Positions 42,277 to 52,899 of a DNA stretch of 64,000 nucleotides are shown one piece after another (the stretch's first letter is position 1; each line of letters begins with the position of its first letter). Source of the stretch: Craspedostauros australis (taxonomy: Eukaryota; Bacillariophyta; Bacillariophyceae; Mastogloiales; Achnanthaceae). The stretch spans positions 539,436 to 603,435 of the forward strand of contig JAMXDE010000043.1 in the NCBI GenBank assembly GCA_026770025.1, written 5' to 3'. Made by a program: the position numbers and the translations under genes. A model generated the notes under the pieces. It searched no databases. It saw only the letters and a list, made by a program, of their open reading frames with translations, and was not told the origin of the DNA.

Positions 42277-43971
42277 GGGGTGTGCATCGCCGCGATAACA
42301 CGAGTTGTGGAGTTTTGTGGGTGGCAGACCATGCTACTACAACGAGTCTAGAGGCCATCCAAAAAACACATCCAAATATCGGCTTATCATGCTATATCTC
42401 AACAACACATCGCTTAAAATTAAATCTAAACATTGCATTCAGACGGCTGGCTATCTGTTAATCAGAATATCGAAGTTAAATGAATATAGAACATATTTTG
42501 GAAGTCATGTTGGTTTGCTGTGTGTTGTGTGGTGGATTCGAGAAAAAATTGTTGATGCCACAATGTTGCCCTCCAATGAGCACACATGATCATCATCATC
42601 ATCCTTGTATTTCAGAAAAATGTGCATACCATTCGCTCTGCATACCTCCCAGCTATCCGCTCCATGAAGCATGGCCACAGATATTGGCTCTGCATGCAGC
42701 AATGCATCCACACACTGAAACAGAGCATTTTCGAAAAATCATTTTCGATGTGGATGCAGTTCAGATACGGATCCGTATCTCGTCCATACGATCCTTTCAC
42801 CCCCTCCAAGCGCTCCTCGTGCATTACCACACTCCATGGCGACACGCGGATGCATCCAGACTGGGCTGGGAGTGCATGGCCGACGTGATGCACCTCCATA
42901 TGATGATGTGGTGGTGCATTTATTGCTCCCACCAAACATGACCATTCCGCAGATATGGTTGGCTGCAGCGTCTTCCAGACAACTTGAGAAGAGCATGCTT
43001 CACGACGTGCATCTTCAATTGATGCCGCACGCATCTTGTATGGGTGGCTTGACGATTGAGGGGCGTCGTCCCATCGCCCCTCACCGCCAAAGCCACGCGA
43101 CCGGTGCTGCGCGAGCCCCAACCAAAACTCCTCAAAACCACCTTTGCCTCTGCGCGGACACCTTCCCGGTGCTCCGCGACCCTCAAACTTCGAGGGTGCC
43201 TTCATATTGGCCTTCTCGAGGCATCCTGCGCATCCATAGGCGCTGATATGGTCTGTGTGTGTCACACATTGGCCAAAACCAACCAGCCAATTTGGGGCCA
43301 AATTGTGATCGTATTTCTGGGGCCTACGACGGCCCCAAATCAACCCCTCTCCCCACCTCCGTTCGTCCACCCATCAAACGTTGCGTGGAGATGACGGCGA
43401 TGTGCTTGGATCTTGAATTGGTCGGCTGGTTGTTGCGGCGCCAAGCATACCGTTCGACGGCCATTGTGGTATTTTTTTGGTGTTGCTCCACTTCCATGTC
43501 GGTGTGTCGAGTTTGCCACTCTCAACCGGCCTCACATGTTGGGGGATGTGGAGATTTGCCTCCAATTGTACCGACTGTCCAAAAAGACCATGACACAAAA
43601 CACTCGAGGAGTACCAACCCCACTCAACCACTTCGCCACGACGAAGCAGACCTGATGATGTTGCGCATCGTGATATCATTGGTGTTTGATGACGAAGTAT
43701 CCAATTTCGTGACGTCGATGACGGATTGGACAAGCACATGATGGAATGAATGTAAACGCGTGTTCACCGCTTCCCCCAACATTCTACAACTAGTGCTATC
43801 GTGGATGGACTGTTGGATGGTATCATACGAACACCTGAAAAAGAGACTAAACAATTCAAAATCGGAACAACCTTGCTGAAACGAAGAACAGCAAAGGGTT
43901 AAATTGGATCGATGTAGTCGGTAGAAGACGGCCGAGTCCCTAAAGCAGTCTAAAAATGCGCACATTGTCGG
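42277..43971. other. Conserved non-coding right part of the large DDE transposon
   Basis: Similar to 643-2309 along its length, including the GC hairpin near 43,290-43,340. Open frames on the minus strand reach 252 codons here, but in copy 1 the corresponding frame is broken and divergence does not look codon-limited, so I do not call a gene. Confidence 0.6.
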
Positions 43972-44121
43972 GTCCATAAAACTTAAAATAGGATCTATCT
44001 CAAAAATGTAATGGTTAACTATTTATAAAGAGAGGTAGGAGAATACGAATATGTACGTTGTTTGGATATCTGAGACAAAAGTTCTGGAGTCCCGTAACAA
44101 AGTGCAGGTCGACTCACTAAG
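43972..44121. repeat. Right terminal inverted repeat of the large DDE transposon
   Basis: Inverted match of 38,077-38,226; the same segment is present in copy 1 at 2310-2459. Confidence 0.85.
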
Positions 44122-45119
44122 TGGGGTCTTATCGCTTCCTGTCGATGTTTTTCCCACAACTGTCCTGAGGAGGACAGGAGGATACGGAAAAGCACAGACC
44201 AGCGCGTCAAGTCTTGGAGCGTGTCTAAATTGTTAATTCTGACTTTCCAAAAAGGTCTGAAAATAGGGATATTTTTTGAGAGGAATACGCGAATTGTATT
44301 TTCCCAAAGGTGCGCTTGTCTGCGTATCATCAGTGCTGTACGCGTCACTCTGTGTGGTTTGTCTGTTGTGACAACAACTGTGTGTTCGTTGACACAGATT
44401 GGCGTGTGTGGTTCTTTTGATGACTTCAGCTGTTGTGGTGCTTGATCCACACAAGGTGCCTCTGTTCTGGTACACAGCCGGCAAGTGTCATTACACAAGG
44501 AGCGTTGGTAAATTGTTTGTTGAGTCGAAGTTGTCTCGCACCAAACCGCATCACACCACTCGCGTCACCAGGACAGCATGCACAGTCGTGTCGCATCGAA
44601 CAGGCACCGAAGCGTCTGTGCCATGAAGCACATTGGGACGGGTTCATTGGCAAGTTGGCGCTCTCACGCTGTTGGGTGGGAAGATTTGCGATTTGGTGGA
44701 TCTCTCTCTCTCTCTGTCACCACAACACAAACAATCGTGTGAGCGAGTTGTTGTCGCCGCGGTGGCGAGTTGATTGCCAATGACGGTTGTCGCTGTGACC
44801 CAGTCTTCGATTGATACGCATGCGCATAATGTCTGTTTCTTCTTCGCTTAAATCAATGAGCACAAGTGAGCTCTGGGCACATTTGATAGAACTTGCTTTT
44901 CGTCGCATACATGTCCTGAACCATAAATACCTGCATGCGATGACGTCCGATTGCCCATTCAGGACAAAAATGACAAAATACTGGCACCAGCATGGAGCAC
45001 AGCCTGCACTGGGCATGGTAGAACAGGATGGTGTCCATGTCTCCCCACGAAGACTGTTTCCAATGGGCATGACTGTGAATGTCGTGGACACTATACTGTT
45101 ATCAATTGCACAATTCTAC
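44122..45119. other. Spacer with palindrome; probable left part of the Harbinger-like element
   Basis: TGTCCTGAGGAGGACA at 44,162-44,177 is the complement of the copy at 49,241-49,256 on the other side of the Harbinger genes, so the two may mark element ends. No coding region is recognised. Confidence 0.4.
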
Positions 45120-46196
45120 TTAGTACTCGACCTGGAACATTGGGTACCCATTTTGCATTTCGAGCTGCGTGAGAACAGCAACTGCGTAGAAATAGTACTG
45201 ATGCTTCTCAAAGTCATGTCCGCGGAAAACGTTGCTCAGGACCTTGAATTTTTTCAGTCGCCCATTGACGGCCTCGTGGCGCGCCCGGACAACACTCTTT
45301 GCTCGCAATTCCGCCACTGAGCCAGCATCATCGGGGGTTCTGATGTGTCCGCTTTCTCCTCTGTAACCGCGATCCGCCTCCACAAGTTCGCCAGGAGCAA
45401 GGCGCTGTTTCATTTTCTTGCGAAAGATGACGATGTCACTGACAGATGCCTTGTAAGGCCCATGGATCCACACGATCTCCCCGGTTTGAATCGCAACTCC
45501 GACCTCGTATTTTAACCCTGGACCGTTAAACTTCTCGGAGTACCAGGACTTGTCAAACGGCTTCTGCTCGTAGATGCGCAGATCAGTACCATCAACAGAA
45601 ACCAAACACGATCTCCCTTTAGTGTTTTTGAAGCGATCTCCCCAACAAATCTGCCCGTTGAAAAATGGAGAATAGAGCAATGACAGACAACGGTCGTGGA
45701 ACTTGCATGTGAGAATTGCTGTGTGTGTGGCACACATGGTGAATGACATTGTCGTGCGAGGTGCTCTTCTCTGCCAGTACCAACGGTTCCGCGGAATCCC
45801 CACAGGACTAGTACGAGTAGAGTACACACAGAAGCGTGTCATCTGCACAGTAGCACTTACGATTTGGGTTTTGACCAATGCGATTGCTTTCACAACAGGG
45901 AAAACGTGATTGCGCACCGTTCTGTCAGTCACCTTGAGCTCGCTCGCGAGGTCCTCTTCTGTCATGTACTTCCGCATGAAACGCAGTGCCCACAACAAGT
46001 ACTTGGGGTGATTTGATTTTGGGGGTGGTGTCCACATACCCCAAAGAATGGAGCATATTGAGGGGCAACAACCAAAACGACGACGAAACACTGCTCGAAG
46101 CTCATCAACCTGCTTCGTTTGCAGTGCGTAGCGCTCATCAAACATGTTCAACGACAACTTGATGAAGTCCATCTCGACGCCTGTGAATCCCTTCAT
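45120..46196 (-). CDS. Harbinger/IS5-like DDE transposase, two exons
   Basis: Exon 1 (46,196-45,861) and exon 2 (45,650-45,120) join across a 210-nt intron (donor GTAAGT, acceptor GGGCAG) to 288 residues. Exon 1 has a helix-turn-helix (MTEEDLASELKVTDRTVRNHV, near 85-105). Exon 2 holds the DDE_Tnp_4 core: SCLVSVDGTDLRI (Asp132), ELVEADRGYRGE (Asp205) and RARHEAVNGRLKKF (Glu238), with SEKFNGPGLKYEV between, as in IS5/Harbinger enzymes. The intron has no stop and is a multiple of three, but its translation is unlike the family, so splicing is expected. The start MKGFTGVEMDF was chosen because upstream frame has no Met near it. All catalytic acids are present. Confidence 0.87.
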   Translation of the reverse strand: MKGFTGVEMDFIKLSLNMFDERYALQTKQVDELRAVFRRRFGCCPSICSILWGMWTPPPKSNHPKYLLWALRFMRKYMTEEDLASELKVTDRTVRNHVFPVVKAIALVKTQIVSATVQMTRFCVYSTRTSPVGIPRNRWYWQRRAPRTTMSFTMCATHTAILTCKFHDRCLSLLYSPFFNGQICWGDRFKNTKGRSCLVSVDGTDLRIYEQKPFDKSWYSEKFNGPGLKYEVGVAIQTGEIVWIHGPYKASVSDIVIFRKKMKQRLAPGELVEADRGYRGESGHIRTPDDAGSVAELRAKSVVRARHEAVNGRLKKFKVLSNVFRGHDFEKHQYYFYAVAVLTQLEMQNGYPMFQVEY

Positions 46197-47339
46197 GCTG
46201 ATGGCTTGTTGCAATGGATTGGTTGTTGTTGCTTTCGTGGTTGCTTCGTGTTGGCGCAGGTGCGTCGCTTGTGCGAGTTTCAGCAGAAAAGGTGGTGAGT
46301 TGTCGGCATGCTGGCTCGGCCCTCCCCCCTTCTGTTGCGCGTCCACTTCCGCCGCAAAAAACACCACACTCGCGCCGCGAGACAAACAACACGGTGATCA
46401 TTGTACGGTGACAGTTTCTCGCTGCCAACAGTCGGGGAATGCCAGTCAGGGCAGAATGACGGTTCGTTGTTGCTCGTTTCTCCACCAAATTCGTGGGACG
46501 TTCCAGATCCCACCAAGAGGAACCCATCGCGGTGGATTTTTTCGCCACAGAACAAGCCAGACGATTGTCGCACAAAATGGAACATCTTCGACATTCTCCG
46601 ACGACGTTGGCACACGTTCGAACATGTTGGAACATTTTTGACCTTTTTGGAACTCGTGAATGGATATTCCAGTCGTGTCGTGTGTTGCAATTTTCAGGGC
46701 TACGTACAAAAGTACTGCAGCACTCGTAGAGATGGTGATTCGATGAGCAGGCGTCAGTCGGCTTTTCCGGATGACGTCATCTCCGCACATTTTTGAACAT
46801 GTTGGAACATTCCCGAACTCTTTGTCACACCTCAGCTAAATCACGAACGTAGCGGAACATCACCGCCAATGCTCGCCACAAAATGAGAGCGGTCCCACAA
46901 AAACGGCTGAAAACAAAAACAAACTGATGATGATGGGCATCCCACCCCACACCTCCACTGATTGCTATCTTCATGCTGCATGATAAACACATCTAATAGT
47001 AACCTACTATTGTAAACATCAATGAATAAAATGAATGTTACAGCCGTTTTAGTTGCAAGGCTTTGTAGCGATGTTCGTTGGTTGACCATGACTGTCTTGA
47101 TCTGCCTCAAGTTGTGGTGCTCGTCGCTGTGTTTGAGTTGGTTGGGGCTGGTCTTTGCTGTTTGTTTGTGTAGGAACAGTACTGCACAAGTGTGGAGTTG
47201 TTGTTGATGATGATGATGATGTTGTTGTTGTTGTTGTTGTTGATGATGATGATGTTGCTGTGCGGTTGTTCGTGGTGGTGTCACTGCTGCTGTCGTTGTT
47301 GTCGTTTTTGCGGCTCATCCTCACAACAACCTCACAACA
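46197..47339. promoter_or_regulatory. Divergent intergenic region of the Harbinger-like element
   Basis: Contains repeated short motifs of the form GAACATGTTGGAACATTTTTGAAC around 46,610-46,645 and 46,785-46,815, possible binding sites for the partner protein. Next to the plus gene lies a GTT/GAT microsatellite (about 47,205-47,262). Confidence 0.5.
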
Positions 47340-49058
47340 ATGAACGACCAACACCCACCCGAACCAACAAAGAGCGCCTACTGGTCACGAGAAGGCGAGG
47401 ACGCTGGCTACCTCGTGCAACTGTTCCACAACAACACCTACGACGCCGCCACCTTCGACAAGTTCTGTTTGGATCACCGCAGTTGGCTGAGCAAGTACAA
47501 GAAGGAGACACTTCGGAAGAACTACGGAAAAGTCTGGGACCGCTACGTTCACTGGGGCAGAGATCCAACAAAGAGTAAGTATGCACCTGCCTTGTCACTG
47601 TCATTGCCATGGTCACAGTCTCGGTCACTGCCATTCACTTCATGCACACACACACTCACACCCATTGCAGCCTTCTCTCCTTCCTTTGGTCGCCGCTACG
47701 GATTGACACTCGCAAGCACCGAAACTGAGCGCCAGAGCATCGCTGGAGCAGTCGCAACAGACTTCGTCCCTGGACAATCACTTCGCCCACCACCCACCAG
47801 CCGCCGCAATTGGGAAAGCATCAACAGTCCCTCCAACACCAGTACCCGAGCTGGACGTGACTACTTTGGGAACACCGAACTCGAAAGTGACGACGGCGGA
47901 ATTGTGTTTTCTGAGGCAGAAGGCGAGCCCCAGCCATCCCCGACATCAAACAACACACGTCAAACCATGAAGTCAGCACCAAAGCAGGCTGCTACCAGCA
48001 AAAAGACCACCTTTGCAATGGATAGCCTAAAGAGTGCACTAAAGGAGGTGTCAGCTCCACCATCCATCCTCCTGCCAACTGACTACTTTGAAATTCCCAA
48101 TCAGACTGATCCTTCTCACCCAGCTGCATCCACTCTGTCTGCTTTTGGTGTTTTCACTGATGTGCTGAGTGGCATGGATCATGAGTGCGTGCAATTCTTC
48201 GTCGAGGGAGAAAACACCATTCGCATCGAGTACAAACTCCCCTCTGAATCTTTCCGCGCCCTCAATCGTCTTGGCAACTCGTTGAGCCGAATTGGTTTGG
48301 TCAGCAATGCACTGCAAACAACACTATCTAAGTACCACGGATCACTTGTGCCCTTCCCAGGCAGCCGCAACAGCAGGCTTCACATCCAACGTGTTGTATT
48401 GCCCCACACGATCCAACCGGACTTTCGCTCCGGTGATACTAATCGCTTGTTCCACCCTCTTCGCTTCAACGAATCCCCATGCATCCCCACCATCACTCGT
48501 CGCGGCACAAAGACGATGTATTGCTTGGTCATGGCAAAGCCGGACAAACTGGTGGAGTTCGTCTGCGACAACACGCGTGTCAAACAGTTCGACATGTACG
48601 AAGGGCCTGATTCCAATGATGACGATTCCGATGACAGTGACACTTCGGGAACAACAAACAAACAATCCTCTCGCAGAACCCGAGAATCCGGAAACCAGTC
48701 GAGCCGAATCAACAAGAAGCCAAGAACCAGAAGCGATTCGCGCCGACTTAACGCGGACATGATGGTGGCAGCCAAATTCCCAAGCAACATCAGCATGAAG
48801 AGCAACCGCAAGAAGGGTACCACCGCAAGTATCCGTAGTACCCGCAGCGACCACACTGGTAGTACCCGCCGCAGCAACCGCAGCAAGAGCAGTCACAGTG
48901 CCAACAGCAGCCGCAACAGGAAGAGCAACATGGCATACTACCACGATGATGGTACCGATAGTGACAGCAGCATTTTGTCCGAGGTGAGCACCATTGCAGA
49001 TGTCAATGAGCCAACAACCCCCAGCAACGACACCTTCTTCTCCTCCAATGAAGACTGA
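47340..49058 (+). CDS. Myb/SANT-like partner protein of the Harbinger element, two exons
   Basis: Exon 1 (47,340-47,574) and exon 2 (47,671-49,058) join across a 96-nt intron (donor GTAAGT, acceptor CATTGCAG) to 540 residues. Residues ~12-75 look like a SANT/trihelix domain (AYWSREGEDAGYLVQLF, FCLDHRSWLSKYKKETL, YGKVWDRYVHW), with Trp residues spaced as in Myb repeats. Harbinger elements carry such a protein to bring the transposase to DNA and into the nucleus. A middle block (~230-390) looks globular (DYFEIPNQTDPSHPAA, CVQFFVEGENTIRIEY) and is not recognised. The C-terminus is acidic then Arg/Ser-rich (SRRLNADMM, NRKSNMAYY), with possible nuclear localisation. The intron has no stop. The frame is intact. 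Confidence 0.68.
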   Translation: MNDQHPPEPTKSAYWSREGEDAGYLVQLFHNNTYDAATFDKFCLDHRSWLSKYKKETLRKNYGKVWDRYVHWGRDPTKSKYAPALSLSLPWSQSRSLPFTSCTHTLTPIAAFSPSFGRRYGLTLASTETERQSIAGAVATDFVPGQSLRPPPTSRRNWESINSPSNTSTRAGRDYFGNTELESDDGGIVFSEAEGEPQPSPTSNNTRQTMKSAPKQAATSKKTTFAMDSLKSALKEVSAPPSILLPTDYFEIPNQTDPSHPAASTLSAFGVFTDVLSGMDHECVQFFVEGENTIRIEYKLPSESFRALNRLGNSLSRIGLVSNALQTTLSKYHGSLVPFPGSRNSRLHIQRVVLPHTIQPDFRSGDTNRLFHPLRFNESPCIPTITRRGTKTMYCLVMAKPDKLVEFVCDNTRVKQFDMYEGPDSNDDDSDDSDTSGTTNKQSSRRTRESGNQSSRINKKPRTRSDSRRLNADMMVAAKFPSNISMKSNRKKGTTASIRSTRSDHTGSTRRSNRSKSSHSANSSRNRKSNMAYYHDDGTDSDSSILSEVSTIADVNEPTTPSNDTFFSSNED

Positions 49059-49224
49059 TGAGCTCGAATGACACAACACAGTAGCGAGCGCAGAATCTAC
49101 AAACTAAGCCTGCGCTCATGACCCGAACGGCTGTCCACCACGAAACAACCGTAACAATAATTAGCAGTAACAAATCACACACATTCCACAATCGTCTTGC
49201 CTGTGCGCCATTTTTCCGTGTGCC

Positions 49225-49375
49225 CCAGATAAATTATCTGTCCTCCTCAGGACATTTAATTTTGGCGTTTGACTGGCTGGAACACGTATCCACGACACAA
49301 AATATGAGTGTCACGACAATTCATCGCGTTGTTGGCTGGCGCCATCTGCTTCGTTCTTTTCTGTGCGCTTGTTCT
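49225..49375. repeat. Inverted repeat arm, pairs with 60,325-60,470
   Basis: ATTTAATTTTGGCGTTTGAC, then the blocks CACGTATCCACGACACAAA and ATTCATCGCGTTGTTGGCTG, recur in reverse complement at 60,325-60,455. It starts with the TGTCCTCCTCAGGACA palindrome. May be the end of a further transposon of about 11 kb or an independent short repeat. Confidence 0.75.
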
Positions 49376-49755
49376 TGGTGTTAGCGCACCTCCACTTGCA
49401 TCGCGGTACTTGCTTGTTCTAGTTTTGTCTCCTTCTGCGTCAACAAACCATTCTAATGTGTGTCTGCTGTCCGACAAGCTTGGCTACGTCTATTTTACAG
49501 TCTTTTCTTAGCGGATGCGTTTGCGTTTTGTGTTTAACTTGTCTTCCACTGCAACTACGTTCTACCCCATTTGCAATTCTTTCCTTCATTCGAGTTTCCG
49601 CCGCATCTCTTCATTACACTGCCAATGCAGATTTCTAGTGTATCTCTCTCTCTTTCGAGGTGGCTGTTTTGTTCAGACCTTTTCTTGTTGATTGTTGCAG
49701 CTGCTGCATCCGTTCTTTCATCTTTGTCTTCGTCATTGCTGTTATCATGCTTGTC
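49376..49755. other. Intergenic, nothing recognised
   Basis: T-rich sequence with short frames; no domain seen. Confidence 0.4.
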
Positions 49756-51380
49756 TCACTCTATGTTCGTAAACAATTCGGTGGACTCCGTCCTCGTGAC
49801 TCGGGGAGGATGTCCATCATGGCCGCTGTGGTATTCCCTGCCACCGCAAGCTGAATCTTGTTGGGAGACAGTGATTGCGGAATCGCTGTCACTTCCGTTT
49901 CTGTTTCGGTTGCAACTGCCACTGCCACTGCCATCGTGGTTGTTGTTGCCATCGCGGTGGCTGTTGATGTTGTCATTGCTATTGCCGCTGACAGTGCCAT
50001 TGCTGGTGTGGTAGTTTTGGAACATGAGGTCCGCAAGAGACCTCATATCAGCAGAGAGCCTATCTTGGGTGTAGCACAACTGAGAAGTCTCTCGCTCCAC
50101 GCTGTCATGATCCTCCTCCCAGCAGTGGCATGTATCGCGCATTTTCTGTTGCTGATTCAACATGTGCTGGATGAATTGGCTGTTGTTGCTGTTGTTGTTA
50201 TTGTCATTGCTACTGTCCCTGTCCTTGCTGCCATTTCTGTTGCCGTTTCCATTGCCGCTATTGTGGATGTGTGCACTTGCCTCCACAGCCGGTACTGCAA
50301 GGAGAGAAGCAGACCAGACCACCATGATTGGATGTAGTCCGGCTTGGGTGGGAGAAGGAGGCATTGGCACATGCATCCAATCTGCAAGCTTGTTTCGATT
50401 TTGTTCAGCCTGTTGAGGAGGCTTGCAGTGTTCTGTATCTTCTGTTCCATACTCACGCGTGGCTTCTTCTCAGGCTTCGTTGCGGTGGATGACATGCAGA
50501 AAGATGAGGCATTCTCTTCACTTCCTGCTGCCTTCTGTTTGCGCGCGGCTTTGCCAGCCTATTCCTTTGATATTGCAGGGCGCAGGGCGAGCATGTGGGA
50601 CCTTTCCTTGCTGGTGATGCTATTGCGTCCTTGAATTCTTTGCTCCAAGGTGACACAATCATTGGCGTAGTCCTTGCGCTCCTGTATCAGGGTGGTGAGC
50701 TCATCGAGCCACTGCTTCATATTCTCCGTCATGCCGCTGCAGCAAGGGGTGCGCTTCAGGAGTGTTTTGGTGAGCTCCAGGAAGTTATGGAATTGGTTGG
50801 CCAATGCGGATTCTTGTGGCATATTCAGCAACACCGTGGAGTTCTGTTGGTGTAGTTCGTTGCAGATGATTGTCCATGCTGTGCCAATGAGTGATATCCA
50901 TGGCTTGTTTGGAAGCCTGGTCATCACATTCATGGGGATTCTGTTGCATGGTTGCAGTATGTGCAGCCAAGGCAAGCAGTCCACCTTTCCCTTCAGTTTG
51001 TAGTACATTGGAGGGAAACGCTATGCGGCCTTGCCAACAGTGGTGATGGGATCAGGCCATGAAGTGGGCTGATTACTGTTGCTACCGACCGTCACAATTT
51101 TGAAGACTGAGGTAGGAGGAGCTGGCGGCTTCTTGCAATGGCATGCCCTCTTGTTGTTCGTCTGGTCCGTAGATGGCGGCGTTGTACAGGGTAAGCCATC
51201 AGTGACAGCCATAGTGCGGGATTCGTTGTTGTTGCATTCCGTGTAGGCAACACCTGCATCCTGAGGAGACTGCACCAACGTGAATGCATTGGGACACCAT
51301 GTGATGGTTGGTGGCTGCTTCACGTCGTCGGCGTAGGAAGGTGGTTGTATCGTGCAAGTGGATGGCGCGGGAGACTGCAC
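49756..51380 (-). pseudogene. Broken gene for an unknown Asn-rich, coiled-coil protein
   Basis: Three open stretches on the minus strand lie in one frame (51,380-51,021; 51,008-50,559; 50,495-50,157) with in-frame stops between, then coding-like sequence continues in another frame (50,376-49,756). Recognisable traits are a Cys-containing segment (CHCKKPPAPP), helical segments (ENMKQWLDELTTLIQERKD and EQKIQNTASLLNRLNKIE) typical of coiled coils, and long Asn/Ser/Gly repeats (NGNGNRNGS). No known domain. It could be the gene of the element bounded by the 49.2/60.3 kb inverted repeats, or a decayed host gene with introns that I cannot resolve. Confidence 0.35.
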
Positions 51381-52141
51381 TGCAGTCCCATCAGGATGGT
51401 CACTGTTGTTGTTGAGGCGAGGGGTGGAGAGATAATCGAAAGGCTGGGATGGATCAATGATGGAAGAATGTGGCTTGCTGTTGATTTGGCAAGAAGATGT
51501 ACAGTGGGGTGGGGTATGGATGAATTGGCTGTTGTAGGTGGGTGTGGATCAGAGGAAAGCATAAGCATAGAGTGGTGTGGATGATGCGGATGATGCAGAG
51601 GAAGCATGTGATGCAATGTAATCCCATGACATGGATGTGTTGCGGTGGTTCTCCTTGACGTCGTGGTTTGAAATGAAACGCAAATGAGATAGCCCAGCAA
51701 CAAGCATGGAGCAATGAAGACGACAAGAACAATAAAACAACGCAGAATAAAGCACCATGATTGGCTAATGTTCGGTTAACGCATGGAGCTGCTAGTTTGC
51801 TGGAACTGTGCAAGCTTAGAACATATCAGCTTGGAGCGCACGAACTTAAATCTATTCGGCTTGCGCCAAGGGAGAAGCTCTGATGCCACCCCTCGAAAGG
51901 TGTGGCTATCGGGCTGTGGCTCCCTTGCAGGCTTGCTTGTGAAGGGCTGAGCGGAGTGCGAGAGTCCTCTATCGCAACAACGAGAAATCAACCAAGCTTT
52001 TTAAAAATGGACACACAGTTACATGGCTCCGTTGATGAAAGAGGAAACATAACCAGGACACACAAGTTCCAGAACACAATTAGAGATCCCCCCAACACCC
52101 ATAAGTGACGCAACTGAAAGCAGATGTTGTAGAATGTAATA
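51381..52141. other. Intergenic, nothing recognised
   Basis: Probably the upstream side of the broken minus-strand gene. Short Pro/Ser/His-rich frames only. Confidence 0.35.
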
Positions 52142-52899
52142 TTCCTCCGTTCCGAAATGATTGCAACTTATCTTTTTTGCGACATGTGTTGAGACACCAA
52201 CGACGTCATCAAAAGTGGGGGGAGCGGTAACCAAATTGCCTGTTTTTAGTGACTCTTCCTTCCTTCGAAACTCGTGTGTTCGTCTCTCGTCTCTGGCGGT
52301 GACAGGTACCACGACAGCAGAATGCGATACCATCCTGTGTGTCACTCAGACAGGTTTTATCATCGATACGTTTGTCCCCTCCCTTCTGTTCGTGGATGTC
52401 TTCCCGCAATTCTGTGTCGTGACGTCACATCAGGCGTTCGAAAGCGTTCAAAATTGTTAATTTTCTCTTATTTTGGAGGATGCAGGCGGCAGAAGTTTGC
52501 CAAAATGCAGATTCTGACAGTGCGAATTGGTCGAAGTTAGCGTATTTTGCGTATTTTTGTTGAATTTGTTGTGTTCAACTTTTGCAAACTCGCTTGTTGG
52601 CATACGTACTTCCGTCTGATGACAGACGCTGATGGAGGCACACCAGCTGCCACAGAGATCATCACATCTCCGATACTCTAAATCTGCCAATAGTACCATC
52701 TCAAACACACCACACTCACACAATATTGAAAGGTTATGGCCTTTTCATGCTTCACACAAGTCTTTCATTACTTCCTCTCTTCCTAAGTGCTCTGGGACGT
52801 CACATTCTGTTGCATTCACAGTATCTTCCCTCAACCTCTTTGCCCCATACTCTCTGTTCTTGCTTCCTTCTTCCTTTCATCATGGCTGCCAACAACGAT

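Larger units (their letters stand above)
38077..44121 (+). mobile_element. Large DDE transposon, complete copy (copy 2)
   Basis: About 6.05 kb. The ends are inverted repeats of about 150 bp (38,077-38,226 against 43,972-44,121), sharing CTTAGTGAGTCGACCTGCAC at the tips and the blocks ATTCGTATTCTCCTACCTCT and CCATTACATTTTTG inside. One large ORF fills the left two thirds; about 1.7 kb to the right is non-coding but conserved in copy 1. No target duplication is clear. Superfamily not determined. Confidence 0.85.
45120..49058. mobile_element. Harbinger/PIF-like two-gene DNA transposon (coding span)
   Basis: A DDE transposase (-) and a Myb/SANT-like protein (+) are divergently transcribed from a shared region of about 1.1 kb, the known layout of PIF/Harbinger elements. 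Terminal repeats were not proven, so only the coding span is given. Confidence 0.7.

Noticed and set aside
38077-44121. Target-site duplication for the large transposon
   Set aside because: CTTAG and CTAAG at the tips are mirror parts of the inverted repeat, not a direct repeat, and outer bases do not match.
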